Assembly (NCBI GenBank): GCA_034521835.1 | Contig: JAXHMA010000003.1 | Coordinates: 496,001 to 560,000, forward strand | Origin: JAMQKA01 sp034521835 | GTDB lineage: Bacteria > Bacteroidota > Rhodothermia > Balneolales > Balneolaceae | DNA: 64,000 nucleotides | Direction of reading: 5' to 3' | Shown here: positions 51,031 to 59,655 of the stretch, in pieces | How the letters are laid out: every line of letters starts with the position of its first letter | How positions within the stretch are numbered: the first letter of the stretch is position 1 | The notes under the pieces: model-generated | The model's database searches: none | What the model was told of the DNA's origin: nothing | Seen by the model: the letters and a program-made list of their open reading frames with translations, nothing else | Made by a program: the position numbers and the translations under genes

Positions 51031-51440
51031 AGTCTCTGGCAATCTCCCGGTAATGGGCAGCTGATGAAATAATGAGTTCCCCTCCCAGCCGGTGATCAGG
51101 AGATAACCGCGTCGCGAGGGAACCACCCACTTCTCCTGATGACAGCCAGTGAAAGTGAAAGTACTACCCTATCCCGGCCTTGGAATGCTGGGCGAAGAGC
51201 AGGAGGCCAAAAAGGAGGTTGGTATACCGGTGAGGAGCTCTGACGGGCAGCAAGCGAGAAGGACCATGAGCAAACTCCGGCCGGAGGCTCGCAGCGGGGT
51301 TCAGCATTCCCCAGCCTTGATGGTTGAGTCTCTTTTGTATCAAGACAAAAGGGATACCTCCTAAAATGATTTTGTCTCCAGTCAGTTCTTTTTAGCTAAT
51401 TCTCTTTAAGAAGTAATTCATTTTTTCAGTGAGGGAAACA
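51031..51440 (-). repeat. Interspersed repeat copy, inverse orientation
   Basis: 51031-51150 carries a CGCGTCGCGAGGGAACCACCC-type block (first 20 bases shown: CGCGTCGCGAGGGAACCACC) that recurs at 62460-62585. 51160-51440 is an inverse copy of the 480-bp-type repeat, with the CTCCGGCCGGAGG block and hairpin A near 51331-51350. No gene. Confidence 0.7.
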
Positions 51441-51484
51441 GGCATTAAAATTGAAAGAACATTCAGCTCTTTCACCCAATGATT

Positions 51485-52234
51485 TTATGCAGACTCCCTG
51501 TTCAAATCCACAAGTATCGAATAAGCTTTATGAACAGCTGGGGTGGCTTCTTCCTCAAGTTCAGTATCTACAACTTCCTTCACATAGCTTTTGGCGTTGC
51601 CCGGAGCAAACGAGTGCCCAACGACCTTTAACGCCGGGATATCGCCCTGGAGTCACCAATATAGGCCACCTCATCCGCCTTGATGTCTAGATGAGCACTG
51701 AAGCTTGCCGATACCCGCTTTCTTATTGTTTTTGGATAGAATAATATTGACCGAGATATCGGTATGATGCACCTCGAACTCCGGGTAGTGTTCGGTTACA
51801 TAGCCAGTAATCTTCGGCAGCACTTCGTTGATTACCTCCTCATCAGGGTGGACAAAACCGGCGTCCATCATTTTGGAAAACTCCATAATGCCATTCGGAT
51901 AACGGGAGATAATATTACTTTGCATCCACTGCTTCAGTTCGTTGACATGCTCCAGCATCTCATCATCAAAAAAGCCGTCTTGGCCAAACTGGTTGGTAGT
52001 CAGATTGTACATGCCTCCACTTTCAAAAATCACCGGCAACCTTACATCGAGCCACTGGGCTACGGCTTCTACATAGGGATAGGGTCGGCCGGAACATATC
52101 GTTAATGGGGGGATTGTGTGATCGTCAGTACTTAGCCTGTTCAGCTCCCTGATTTTGGTTATACGTTCCCAGTCGGGGGTCTGGAAGGGCATTGAAATAC
52201 AGCCGTCAAGATCGGTTACAAACAGTTTTATCAT
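51485..52234 (-). pseudogene. HAD-IIB-type sugar-phosphate phosphatase, two frameshifts
   Basis: Haloacid-dehalogenase phosphatase of about 250 residues when repaired. Motif I is DLDGCIS (about residue 8), motif II is ICSGRPYPY (about residue 46), the lysine of motif III is near NNKKAGIGK, and motif IV is YIGDSRGDIPAL. The last third lies in two other frames, joined by single-base changes near 51694 and near 51648. The stop is at 51485. Its size and cap resemble sucrose-phosphate or mannosyl-3-phosphoglycerate phosphatases. Those make compatible solutes, which would suit a halophile; the substrate is inference. Confidence 0.78.
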
Positions 52235-52389
52235 TTATGGGTTAAGTTGAAAGAGTGGGATTTTAGTTATGTGATTTTGATCTAATTGGGCTAAAAGCTA
52301 CATAAATTGAGGGTCAAAAGTAAGGAGCTGTGGTGCAAGTGTTTGAACCTGATTATGGGTATATACTAAGGTTTTAAGATTATGGAGTT

Positions 52390-52854
52390 GGATTCGGACT
52401 GTTCTTTCTTAGCTTATTTTCTTTAAGAGATATTCATTTTTAAACGACTCAACAACGAATCAAAAAATCCGCCAAAGAATCCCGGATGTTGTTCTTCCCA
52501 GCCTGTTTTGACTACCTTGCTTTGGATCGTCCACCGGCTCTTCGATAATGTATTGCAGGGATTCTCTGGACTCAAAAAATATTTCAGATTCCAGAGGTGA
52601 AAAACACGTTCTTTATAGCACCAGATGAAAAACCCGAAGAATTCCTGTCTGACGAACCGATGGCTACTTATTAAACCAAAGATAGGATAAGAGATCAGCG
52701 GTGAGGAGTTTAATTCTTCTTGAGTTTTTGGTTCGTTTTGGGGTAAGCCAAAATGAACACATGGTAAAAAGATTATGTCTCCAGGCAGTTCTTTCGAGCC
52801 TCTTCTCTTTAAGTGGTAATTCATTTTTTCAGTGAGGAAAAACGAATCAAAAAA
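52390..52854 (-). repeat. Interspersed repeat copy with module E, inverse orientation
   Basis: Inverse copy of the E-type repeat (module E at 52472-52569), with the segment AAACCAAAGATAGGATAAGA shared with 46180-46210. It ends at 52854 with CGAATCAAAAAA, where the right end of IS110 copy 2 begins. Confidence 0.75.
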
Positions 52855-52903
52855 GGTACTGTGTCTAAAGTCAAATTCATAATGGTATCGAAACCTAAAT
52901 AAG

Positions 52904-53950
52904 TTAGGCGGCTTGGGTAATTTGCTGGTAGTGGAACTCCTCATCATAGGACTGCCCGGACTTCCACAGGCTGTAGATCAACAACAGGAGTTTGCGCATG
53001 ACGGCTGTCAGGGCGATCTTCTTATGGTCGGGGTGTTTGTCGACCAGTCGCTGGTAGAAAGCCTGCAGAGCACGGTTATGCTGGCTGGCGCAAACAGCCG
53101 GCATATACAGGGCCCGCCGAAGGTGGACATTGCCCTGTTTGGAGATATGGGCCTCCCCCTGGCGGGTGCCTGACTGGTCCAGAGCTACATCCAGTCCGGC
53201 GTAGGAGGCCAGCTGGTTGCGATTCCGAATCAGGGCAAACCCATTGGTTTCGGCAACGACCTTCAGCACGCTCTGCGGGCCCAACCCGGTAATCTGTCCA
53301 ATACGCCGGATCGCCTCGGACAGGGCCTGATCGGACTCCCACAGGTCCTCCAACTGTCGGTCGATCTGGGTGATATACGCGTTGATCTGCTCGATATGCT
53401 CGGCCAACCGCCGCAGGCTACTGGCTGGATGGTCCCAGGACTGGCGGGCGGCATGTCGCCGGTTTTTTAATTGGGTACGCTGATTTTTCAGCTGCTGGCG
53501 TTCCCGCAGCAGCAGTTTTATATCACGCAGCCGCTGGCCGGAGGGCTGCCAGCGGCGGGGACGCCGCTCCAGTCCGTAGCGGGCCAGCAGCCGGGCATCA
53601 ATCTGGTCGGTTTTTGATTTAACCGGCAGGCTCTGGGCCCAGTGGTAGGCCCGACTGGCAACCAGCACGCACACCTGCCGGCCCGCCTGATGCAGCCAGT
53701 AGGCCAGCTGCTCGTAATACACGCCGGTCGCTTCCATAACAAACCAACACTGCTGCAGATCTGCCCCCTTCGAGCGGACCCACTTGGTTAGCTGCCGGTA
53801 CCCGTCTTCGCTGTTGGGAAATCTGCGGGATTGGCTATAGGATAGTTCCCGGTCGGACTTGGACAGGCCCAGCCGGGCCTGCAGGGTTTCCGCTGACACG
53901 TCAATACCAACTGCTTGGCTGTGAATATCTTGGGATTGGATTGGTTCCAT
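52904..53950 (-). CDS. IS110-family transposase (RuvC-like DEDD recombinase)
   Basis: Recombinase of 348 residues when started at the ATG at 53950. The frame is open further upstream into the leader, but that part overlaps the candidate RNA. The N-terminal RuvC-like DEDD domain is visible: AVGIDVSAETLQARL near residue 13, FVMEATGVYYEQLA near residue 70 and KTDQIDARLLARY near residue 115. A coiled coil follows (RERQQLKNQRTQLKNRR). The C-terminal Tnp domain has TGLGPQSVLKVVAET and NQLASYAGLDVALDQSG; the serine of ASYAG is the expected catalytic residue. The frame is complete, so this copy could be active. Confidence 0.95.
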   Translation of the reverse strand: MEPIQSQDIHSQAVGIDVSAETLQARLGLSKSDRELSYSQSRRFPNSEDGYRQLTKWVRSKGADLQQCWFVMEATGVYYEQLAYWLHQAGRQVCVLVASRAYHWAQSLPVKSKTDQIDARLLARYGLERRPRRWQPSGQRLRDIKLLLRERQQLKNQRTQLKNRRHAARQSWDHPASSLRRLAEHIEQINAYITQIDRQLEDLWESDQALSEAIRRIGQITGLGPQSVLKVVAETNGFALIRNRNQLASYAGLDVALDQSGTRQGEAHISKQGNVHLRRALYMPAVCASQHNRALQAFYQRLVDKHPDHKKIALTAVMRKLLLLIYSLWKSGQSYDEEFHYQQITQAA

Positions 53951-53967
53951 GGTATACTTGCTTATCT

Positions 53968-54159
53968 GGTTATCCTGAACAAGTGATGAGGATGGGCATT
54001 GGACTTGACTCACCAACAATACGAGCTCAATCGGCAAGATTGGCTCTTTGTACTGGTTGTGTCTAAATGCCCGAGGAGAGGGAGCTGAAAACTTTTTTAC
54101 AGCCTCTTCCAACCGGAAGGGCTTCTCACCGGATCGCTCTCCATTCGAATCCTCAGACG
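53968..54159 (-). ncRNA. Candidate IS110 bridge RNA, copy 2
   Basis: Same structure as in copy 1, in the leader of the intact element. Plus-strand positions: target-guide CCGGTG at 54127-54132, AAAAAAG at 54092-54098, donor-guide CAGTAC at 54050-54055. Here the donor guide CAGTAC matches the element's own right end (ACAGTAC) exactly, whereas copy 1 has CAATAC. Each guide pair brackets an apical hairpin inside a longer stem. Boundaries are approximate and transcription is not shown. Confidence 0.52.
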
Positions 54160-54254
54160 CCCCACTCCACGAATTCGTGGAGTGGGGATTTAATAAAACA
54201 ACCTAAATTATTTAGCCTTCCTCAACAGGTGGTAAACATATGAGCCACCGGGGA

Positions 54255-54440
54255 GGGGAGAATTATGAATTAAAAATTAAGAATGGTGAGCTATTTCTCC
54301 TCAAATTTATCATTCTTCATTCATCATTTTTAATTTTATATAGCGCTACCCCGGACCACCGACCACAAGAAATGAGGTGACAAACATGAACTCTGCCACA
54401 TCGGTCGCCAGTTGTCAGCCGTCGGTCGTCAACAAATCCA
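54255..54440. repeat. Palindromic repeats bordering the toxin-antitoxin array
   Basis: 54261-54345 is an A/T-rich imperfect palindrome (AATTAAAAATTAAGAATGG and its complement) that recurs at 56734-56776. 54353-54430 is the first copy of the GACCACCGACCAC ... GTCGGTCGTC element that recurs before or between the modules that follow. Confidence 0.65.
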
Positions 54441-54502
54441 GATTTTGAATGAAAAATAGGGTTGAGTACCTTTGTAACTTAGTATCAACAAAAGCATGAA
54501 TT

Positions 54503-54745
54503 ATGAAAAAAATAACACTACAAATACCCGAATAATCTTGATCTGGACGATAAAGAAGCGGCCATGCTTCTTGCAGGTAAGTTATACGAGCAGGGTCGGC
54601 TGTCACTTGGACAAGCGGCCACATTGGCCGGGTACTCAAAAGGGCTTTTATGGAGTTGCTCGGTAACTATAATATATCCGTTTTTAATTATCCCGTTGAA
54701 GAATTAGACAACGATCTGAAAAATGCCCGAAAATATCATCGCTGA
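54503..54745 (+). pseudogene. UPF0175-family antitoxin-like protein, two frameshifts
   Basis: About 80 residues when repaired. It starts MKKITLQIPE, continues in a second frame with DLDDKEAAMLLAGKLYEQGR and LSLGQAATLAGYSK, and then in a third frame with FMELLGNYNISVFNYPVEEL. This is the UPF0175 helix-turn-helix family, which is regularly encoded just upstream of DUF3368 PIN-like proteins. Frame changes lie near 54532 and near 54644. The end overlaps the start of the DUF3368 gene by 23 bases, which supports the pairing. Confidence 0.72.
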
Positions 54746-55160
54746 TACAAGCTGTTTAGTTGTGCTTGAGAAAATTAATGAGTTTGATATTCTTGAAAAG
54801 TTATATAAAGAAGTAACAATCACTCCTGCTGTAGCGAATTAATTTGGCAACGATTTACCAAATTGGATAAAAGTTCAAAAGCCTGAAGACCTGAAATATC
54901 AGAAGTTACTCGAAACAAGAGTAGATCCAGGAGAAGCTAGTGCAATTGCATTAGCTGTTGAGATAGGAGGGTTATTAATTCTTGATGACAGGAGAGCAAG
55001 AAAATTGGCATTGGAATTGGAACTAGATATTACCGAAACCCTTGGAATTCTTATTGAAGCGACGAAAAGCGATTATATTACTTCTTTTGATCGTATTTTA
55101 ATTCGTATAAAACAAACGAATTTCCACATCTCAGAAGAATTGGAAGGTAAACTTCTTTAA
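54723..55160 (+). pseudogene. DUF3368 PIN-like toxin, interrupted by an in-frame stop
   Basis: Frame of 145 codons. It starts MPENIIADTSCLVVLEKINE, with the first PIN aspartate in IADTS, and continues to DPGEASAIALAVEIGGLLIL and DDRRARKLALEL near residue 85. This is the DUF3368/PIN-like nuclease fold. A single TAA at 54839-54841 stands where the family has GAA or similar (AN-stop-FG). Unlike most breaks in this window, this is a base change, not a length change. It forms a toxin-antitoxin pair with the overlapping UPF0175 gene. Confidence 0.75.
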
Positions 55161-55253
55161 CTGGCAAATGAGTAAAATATTAGATTGAATCAAATCCTAT
55201 TCTTTCCATTCCGAACTCCTTGTCAAAGCATGGAAAATAGATAACAGACCAAT

Positions 55254-55325
55254 CGACCACCGACCACCTAAAATAAGGCAACGAAGACAAACTCTACCAC
55301 CCATGGACGTCCGTCGGCCGTCGTC
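55254..55325. repeat. GACCACCGACCAC-type repeat, copy 2
   Basis: CGACCACCGACCAC at the left and GTCGGCCGTCGTC at the right form an imperfect inverted repeat of about 72 bases. It lies between the DUF3368 and DUF4258 modules. Similar copies are at 54353, 57586, 58351, 60106 and 61866. Confidence 0.65.
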
Positions 55326-55363
55326 AAAATGAATTGAAACAAATTTTCCCGTTTATAAATAAT

Positions 55364-55679
55364 ATGCCTGATTAAAGAATCTGTTGTTGATACAGTAAAC
55401 CGGGGCCGCGTAAGGTGGCAGCGACATGCCCTTGAAAGAATGATGGAACGCGATATTTACGGAAATGATGTCAAACAGGTTTTATTAAAGGGTGAACTTA
55501 TAGAAGAGTATGTTGATGATCATCCCCTTCCCAGTGGACTGTTTCTCGGTTTTATTGGAAATGAACCGCACCATGTAGTTGCAGCAGTAGACAGGGAGGC
55601 TGATTGGTGTTATATTGTTACGGCCTATAAGCCTGATTTGGAGCATTTTGAACCAGATTTTAAAACTCGAAGAAAATGA
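55364..55679 (+). pseudogene. DUF4258 protein (toxin-like), probable frameshift at the start
   Basis: About 104 residues if one extra T at about 55373 is removed, giving MPDKESVVDTVNRG. Without that change the only good ATG is at 55440, which would cut off the conserved WQRHALERM segment. The body shows ERDIYGNDVKQVLLKGELIE, then PLPSGLFLGF, HHVVAAVDRE, YIVTAYKPDLEHF and FKTRRK, all typical of DUF4258. The YgiT-type zinc-finger gene overlaps its end by 4 bases. This pair is a known type II toxin-antitoxin-like arrangement and occurs twice in this window. Confidence 0.75.
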
Positions 55680-55918
55680 CGTCTAAAGATAATGTCCAAA
55701 AATGTTTTGCATGTGGCGGAACCATGGAACCCGGAAAAACAACATTTACAGCTGATTTTGGTTCCGGTGTTGTTGTAGTTCGTGATGTGCCGGCTACTGT
55801 GTGTTCTCAATGTGGAATGGAATGGATTGACGATGATATTGCGGAGAGAATTGAAAACATTGTAAAAGACGCAAAAGATAAACACAGTGTGGTTGAGGTT
55901 ATGTCACTTACAGTATGA
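55676..55918 (+). CDS. YgiT-type zinc-finger protein (MqsA-like antitoxin domain)
   Basis: Protein of 80 residues. Two CxxC knuckles are visible, CFACGG near residue 9 and CSQCGMEW near residue 44, separated by a beta hairpin (KTTFTADFGSGVVVVRDVPA). These bind zinc in the MqsA/YgiT family. The DNA-binding HTH of full MqsA is absent. It is translationally coupled to the DUF4258 gene (ATGA overlap). Confidence 0.85.
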   Translation: MTSKDNVQKCFACGGTMEPGKTTFTADFGSGVVVVRDVPATVCSQCGMEWIDDDIAERIENIVKDAKDKHSVVEVMSLTV

Positions 55919-55968
55919 AAGCGCATTATTCGTAAAGGCTATAAGTCGAAATATGAACAACCCATACT

Positions 55969-56790
55969 GGCGCAAGTTTGCAACGTGTGCCAGATTTAGC
56001 TAAATAAGCAGCATGCTACATCCTCCTGCCCTCGTGGAATGGAGCTCAATTCCACAGGGCCTGCACCTCCTTCTCCAGAGGAACTCAGGGATACAATGAT
56101 TAGCTTATACTCAATACTGGCCCGCATAAGTCCCTCTTGGAGAAGAGGGATTGAGGGAGATTGATAAGCAGGAGCCCATTATTTGGTCTCCAGACCGTTC
56201 TTTTCAGCTATTTCATTTTTTCACCGATGAAAAAACGAATCAAAAAATCGCCGGCTTAGGTAAACTTGACCTAAAGGGCTCTCCTTTCCGCTAAAAAATC
56301 TCAGATTTTTCTTAAACGCTCCAAGAAGAGCCCTTCTTAACGGTCAACTTTACACAGGCCGGAAGCGCAGGAAAATTATTTCGAATACCAAGCCCTGTAT
56401 AGCACTTACTGAAAAACGGAAACAGTTCTGTTATTTATTTTACCGCCCCCTTCCGGCCTAGGAATGCTGAGCGGAGAGCGGGAGGCCAAAAGGAGTTTGG
56501 CATACCGGCGGGGAGCGTTGAGGCAAGCAGCAAGCGGGAAGGACCATTGCCAAACTCCGGCCGGAGGCTCGCAGCCGGGGTTCAGCATTCCTCAACCTTG
56601 ATCTTTTCGTTTCTTTTGTATCAAGACAAAAGAGACACCTCTAAATAGTAAATCTATCATTAAACAGATTGATCCAGCTTATTCCCTTTTCAACATATTC
56701 GTTTTGGATCAAGCCAAAAGGCACACCACCATTTGAATTACGAATGATGAATTAAAAATTAAGAATGAAGAATGGTAAACTTATCTATAA
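55969..56790. repeat. Repeat block between toxin-antitoxin modules
   Basis: 55969-56250 is a segment beginning GCGCAAGTTTGCAACGTG that recurs at 58421 and 60176, each time just after a module. 56190-56660 is an inverse 480-bp-type repeat with long hairpin C at 56251-56364. 56734-56776 is the A/T-rich palindrome also found at 54261. 56791-57068 shows no gene. Confidence 0.72.
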
Positions 56791-57068
56791 TTGGTTTCCC
56801 TTTACAGCACTAAGCGAAACCGGAAGAATTTCTGTCTGAAGAAAAGTCCCCAAATACCAAGTAACCAACCCCATATATTAAGAAATTTTAAACGTACAGT
56901 TGATATAGAGATGCCAACTTCTTAGTATTTGCAACTTAATTCCGAGGCCCCGGAGAACGACTGCGCTCGTCCTGACACCGCAAACTAAACCATATAAAAT
57001 CTAGTTTGGAAAAATAAGTTGAACTATCTTAGTGACACGTTAAACTTAACTTTCAAAAAAGGGGTGTT

Positions 57069-57287
57069 ATGAGTGAAATGAAGCAAGTGCTTGAAAAAGC
57101 GTTAAAAATGACACCGGCCGAACGTGCAGAAATCGTTGATCAACTTCTGCAAAGTCTTGACCAGCCTGATAAAGAGATTAATAAATTATGGGAAAAAGAG
57201 GTTGAAGACCGTATCGATGCGTTTGAGTCAGGTGATATCCAAACGGTTACGGTTCAGGAAGTGCTTGAAAGGCATAAAGACGTATAA
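57069..57287 (+). CDS. Addiction-module antitoxin (TIGR02574-type)
   Basis: Acidic helical protein of 72 residues: EKALKMTPAERAEIVDQLLQ, SLDQPDKEINKLWEKEVEDR, then DIQTVTVQEVLERHK. The LTPAERAEIVDQLL-like core and the WxxEVExR segment are typical of the antitoxin that partners RelE/ParE toxins. The toxin gene follows two bases after the stop. Both frames are intact. Confidence 0.88.
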   Translation: MSEMKQVLEKALKMTPAERAEIVDQLLQSLDQPDKEINKLWEKEVEDRIDAFESGDIQTVTVQEVLERHKDV

Positions 57288-57289
57288 TT

Positions 57290-57580
57290 TTGGAGGTCAA
57301 ACTACTTGCCCCGGTACAATCAGAGTTAGATGAAGCTTACGCTTATTATGAAGGGAAGATGACGGGACTGGGCGCACAATTTTTGGATGAACTGATACGG
57401 GCCTTCAAACAAATTCGAGCACACCCAAATGCTTGGCCAAAGTTTTCACCTAGAACTCGAAGATGCTTGACTGCGAAATTTCCATATGCAGTTATCTATC
57501 AAATACGTGAAGATATCATATTGATTGTAGCGGTTGCCCATTTGCACAGGCGGCCAGATTACTGGAAAGACAGAATCTAA
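57290..57580 (+). CDS. RelE/ParE-family toxin
   Basis: Toxin of 96 residues with the ParE/RelE fold: LAPVQSELDEAYAYYEGKMT, GLGAQFLDELIRAFKQIRAH, then FPYAVIYQIREDIILIVAVA and HLHRRPDYWKDR. A TTG at 57290 is the only early start that gives full length, two bases after the antitoxin stop. ParE members inhibit gyrase and RelE members cleave mRNA; the target is not decided by sequence. The pair is intact. Confidence 0.88.
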   Translation: MEVKLLAPVQSELDEAYAYYEGKMTGLGAQFLDELIRAFKQIRAHPNAWPKFSPRTRRCLTAKFPYAVIYQIREDIILIVAVAHLHRRPDYWKDRI

Positions 57581-57585
57581 ATTAT

Positions 57586-57665
57586 CGACCACTGACCACC
57601 GACCACAAGAAATGAGCCAGCAAACACAAACCTTGCCACCCCGAATTGTCCACCGTCAATAGACA
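57586..57665. repeat. GACCACCGACCAC-type repeat, copy 3
   Basis: CGACCACTGACCACCGACCA begins the copy. ACAAGAAATGAG is shared with the copy at 54353. The right arm is degraded (CACCGTCAATAGAC). It follows the ParE gene after six bases. The rest of the gap to 57825 shows no gene. Confidence 0.55.
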
Positions 57666-57825
57666 ACTCAACGTTTCATCCAACAAACCACACGTACCAC
57701 CATTAGATATTAAATACCCCACAAAACGAACCGTGCTCGTTACCGGTGAAGTCCTCTGTCTGAATGTGGACTGTAGTTCAGTAAATACTAAAGCAATACG
57801 GTAGAGTAGTAAAACCAGTAAGAAT

Positions 57826-58113
57826 GTGAATTGTAAAAATTATGATTTTACCAGGCATGCCGTGCAGCAAATGTTTGCCCGGTCCATATCAGCGGATGAT
57901 GTGAAAGAGGTCATCAAGCATGGTGAAAAGGTGGCTTCATATCCTGAAGATCGACCTTATCCAAGCTATTTATTGTTGCATGTAATTAAAAAGCGTCCCA
58001 TTCATGTAGTGTTAGCTATTGATATAGATTCTGAAACCTGTATTATAGTTACAGCTTATGAACCGTCCAGAGAAATCTGGGAGGATGATTTTAAGACTAG
58101 AAAAAAAGAATAA
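57826..58113 (+). CDS. DUF4258 protein (toxin-like), second copy
   Basis: Protein of 95 residues starting at a GTG. Conserved parts are FTRHAVQQMFARSISADDV, EVIKHGEKVASYPEDRPYPS, RPIHVVLAIDIDSE, IIVTAYEPSREIW and FKTRKKE. It is homologous to the copy at 55364-55679 but clearly diverged, so the two modules were not duplicated recently. A YgiT-type zinc-finger gene starts 4 bases after its stop, keeping the same order as in the first pair. Confidence 0.85.
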   Translation: MNCKNYDFTRHAVQQMFARSISADDVKEVIKHGEKVASYPEDRPYPSYLLLHVIKKRPIHVVLAIDIDSETCIIVTAYEPSREIWEDDFKTRKKE

Positions 58114-58117
58114 GATT

Positions 58118-58342
58118 ATGGAATGCACGATTTGTAAATCCGGGAAAATGAAAGATGGCGAGGTCACCGTTACCCTGCAAAGAGGAAACAGCATCATTGT
58201 AATAAAAAAGGTACCGGCTTCTGTTTGTCAGAATTGTGGTGAATATACACTATCAGAATCCGTTACAAGAAAAATTATGCAATCTGCTGAACATGCGGTA
58301 GCAAATAATGCAGAAATTGAGGTACTACAATATGCCGCGTGA
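58118..58342 (+). CDS. YgiT-type zinc-finger protein, second copy
   Basis: Protein of 74 residues when started at the ATG at 58118. An upstream in-frame start would lie inside DUF4258. The zinc knuckles are CTICKSGKM (residues 3-11) and CQNCGEYTL (near residue 37). The hairpin between them is VTVTLQRGNSIIVIKKVPAS. Partner of the DUF4258 gene four bases upstream. Confidence 0.85.
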   Translation: MECTICKSGKMKDGEVTVTLQRGNSIIVIKKVPASVCQNCGEYTLSESVTRKIMQSAEHAVANNAEIEVLQYAA

Positions 58343-58344
58343 CA

Positions 58345-58803
58345 ATACCGGACCACCGAGCACCGACCACGGCACCCCCGGTCGTCCATCGTCTATGAGC
58401 TGCACATTTTTTTAGAACCGGCGCAAGTTTGCAACGTGTGCCAGATTTAGCTAAATCAACAGCATGCTACATCCTCCTGCCCTCGTGGAATGGAGCTCAA
58501 TTCCACAGGGCCTGCACCTCCTTCTCCAGGGAACTCAAGGATACAATGATTAGCTTATACTCAATCCTGGCCCGCATAAGTCCCTCTTGGAGAAGAGGGA
58601 TTCAGGAAGATTGATAAGCAGGAGCCCATTATTTGGTCTCCAGACCTTTCTTCTCAGCTATTTCATTTTTTCACCGATGAAACAACGAATCAAAAAAATC
58701 GTCACCAAAGAATCCCAGATATTGTTCTACCGTGCCCGCTCTGCCTGTCTTGCTTTGGATCGCCCAGCGGCTCATCGTTAAGGTATGGCAGGGATTCTCT
58801 GGA
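58345..58803. repeat. Repeat block: GACCACCGACCAC-type copy 4, GCGCAAG segment, module E
   Basis: 58351-58400 carries the GACCACCGAGCACCGACCAC-type inverted repeat. 58421-58700 repeats the segment seen at 55969, and 58705-58802 is an inverse module E. The last bases to 58985 show no gene. Confidence 0.7.
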
Positions 58804-58985
58804 CTTGAAGGGCAGGGGATATTAAATCTGAAAGCTTAAAATCATCAAGAAATTTTTGAAATCCAGTTGAATTAGAGCCTCCTACTTCTTCGGTCGTCCG
58901 AGCTCAGCCAATAAATTAATTAAAAAACGCCATCTGAAAATAGTATTTTATGTCAAACAAAGGTGAACGATAAATTAATATTCTC

Positions 58986-59222
58986 ATGCCGTTTTAAGAA
59001 GTTAGCTTTAAAAATAAATCCGGAGCACAGATTCTTGAAGTTCCCGATACGTTAAAGATTGACGATGACAAGGCCTACCTTAAGAAGGTGGGAAACAGCA
59101 TCTATGTTATTCCCTTTCATAATCCCTGGGAAAGTTTGATTGATAGTGTAAATGAATTTACCGAAGATTACATGGCCGACCGGGAACAACCGACTCAACC
59201 GAAAAGAGAGTCGATTGATTGA
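58986..59222 (+). pseudogene. VapB-type (AbrB-fold) antitoxin, damaged start
   Basis: About 75 residues. The VapB core is FKNKSGAQILEVPDTLKIDD, then DKAYLKKVGNSIYVIPFHNP and WESLIDSVNEFTED, ending KRESID. The in-frame ATG at 58986 is followed after three codons by a TAA, so the first strand cannot be read through as written. The stop shares one base with the ATG of a VapC fragment, the usual coupling of vapBC. Confidence 0.7.
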
Positions 59223-59278
59223 TGAAGTATATACTGGATACCAACATTTATATTTATATAATCAAGAAAAACCGTTGA
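59222..59278 (+). pseudogene. VapC PIN-domain toxin, N-terminal fragment of 18 codons
   Basis: MKYILDTNIYIYIIKKNR, then TGA. This is the first beta strand of a VapC PIN domain with its invariant aspartate (LDTN). The sequence after it carries no PIN remainder, so the toxin has been lost while the antitoxin remnant stays next to it. It probably marks a deletion. Confidence 0.72.
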
Positions 59279-59385
59279 GCTGTTGAGTTGTTTAGATATT
59301 TTATTATGCCCTCAATGATTTAACAATGCTTTCACTAAATACTTAAACGCTTGAACATTTAAACTTTTAAAAAAAAGCATAAAGT

Positions 59386-59655
59386 ATGACTACAAAAATG
59401 GTTCATCCCTATATTACCAAAGATAAAGACATTGGAGGAGGTAAACCCATCATAAGAGGTACACGTACCAGAGTATCGAACCTCATTGCCTATTATAAAT
59501 TGGGATATACCCCTGAAGAATTGGAACAATCGTTTCCCCACCTTTCACTTGCTAAAATTTATGATGCCCTTTCTTTTTATCATGATAATCGGGAACAGAT
59601 AGATTACGAAATTGAGGCGGACAAGGAAGCGAACTTTATAGATAACGACGAGTAA
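59386..59655 (+). CDS. DUF433-family antitoxin-like protein
   Basis: Protein of 89 residues with the DUF433 helix-turn-helix core: GGGKPIIRGTRTRVSNLIAY, then YTPEELEQSFPHLSLAKIYD and ALSFYHDNREQID. DUF433 proteins pair with DUF5615 PIN-like proteins as VapBC-like modules. The partner starts directly after this stop. Frame intact. Confidence 0.87.
   Translation: MTTKMVHPYITKDKDIGGGKPIIRGTRTRVSNLIAYYKLGYTPEELEQSFPHLSLAKIYDALSFYHDNREQIDYEIEADKEANFIDNDE

Larger units (their letters stand above)
52855..54253 (-). mobile_element. IS110-family element, intact copy 2
   Basis: About 1,399 bp, inverse orientation. Ends are deduced by aligning it with copy 1: both have CCCCGGTGG before CTCATATG at the transposase-proximal (left) end, and ACAGTACC before TTTTTTGATTCG at the right end. 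The leader of about 300 bases contains a perfect 28-bp palindrome (54160-54187, arm CCCCACTCCACGAA) and the candidate bridge RNA. Absence of terminal inverted repeats and a shared CT at both junctions fit IS110. Confidence 0.88.
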
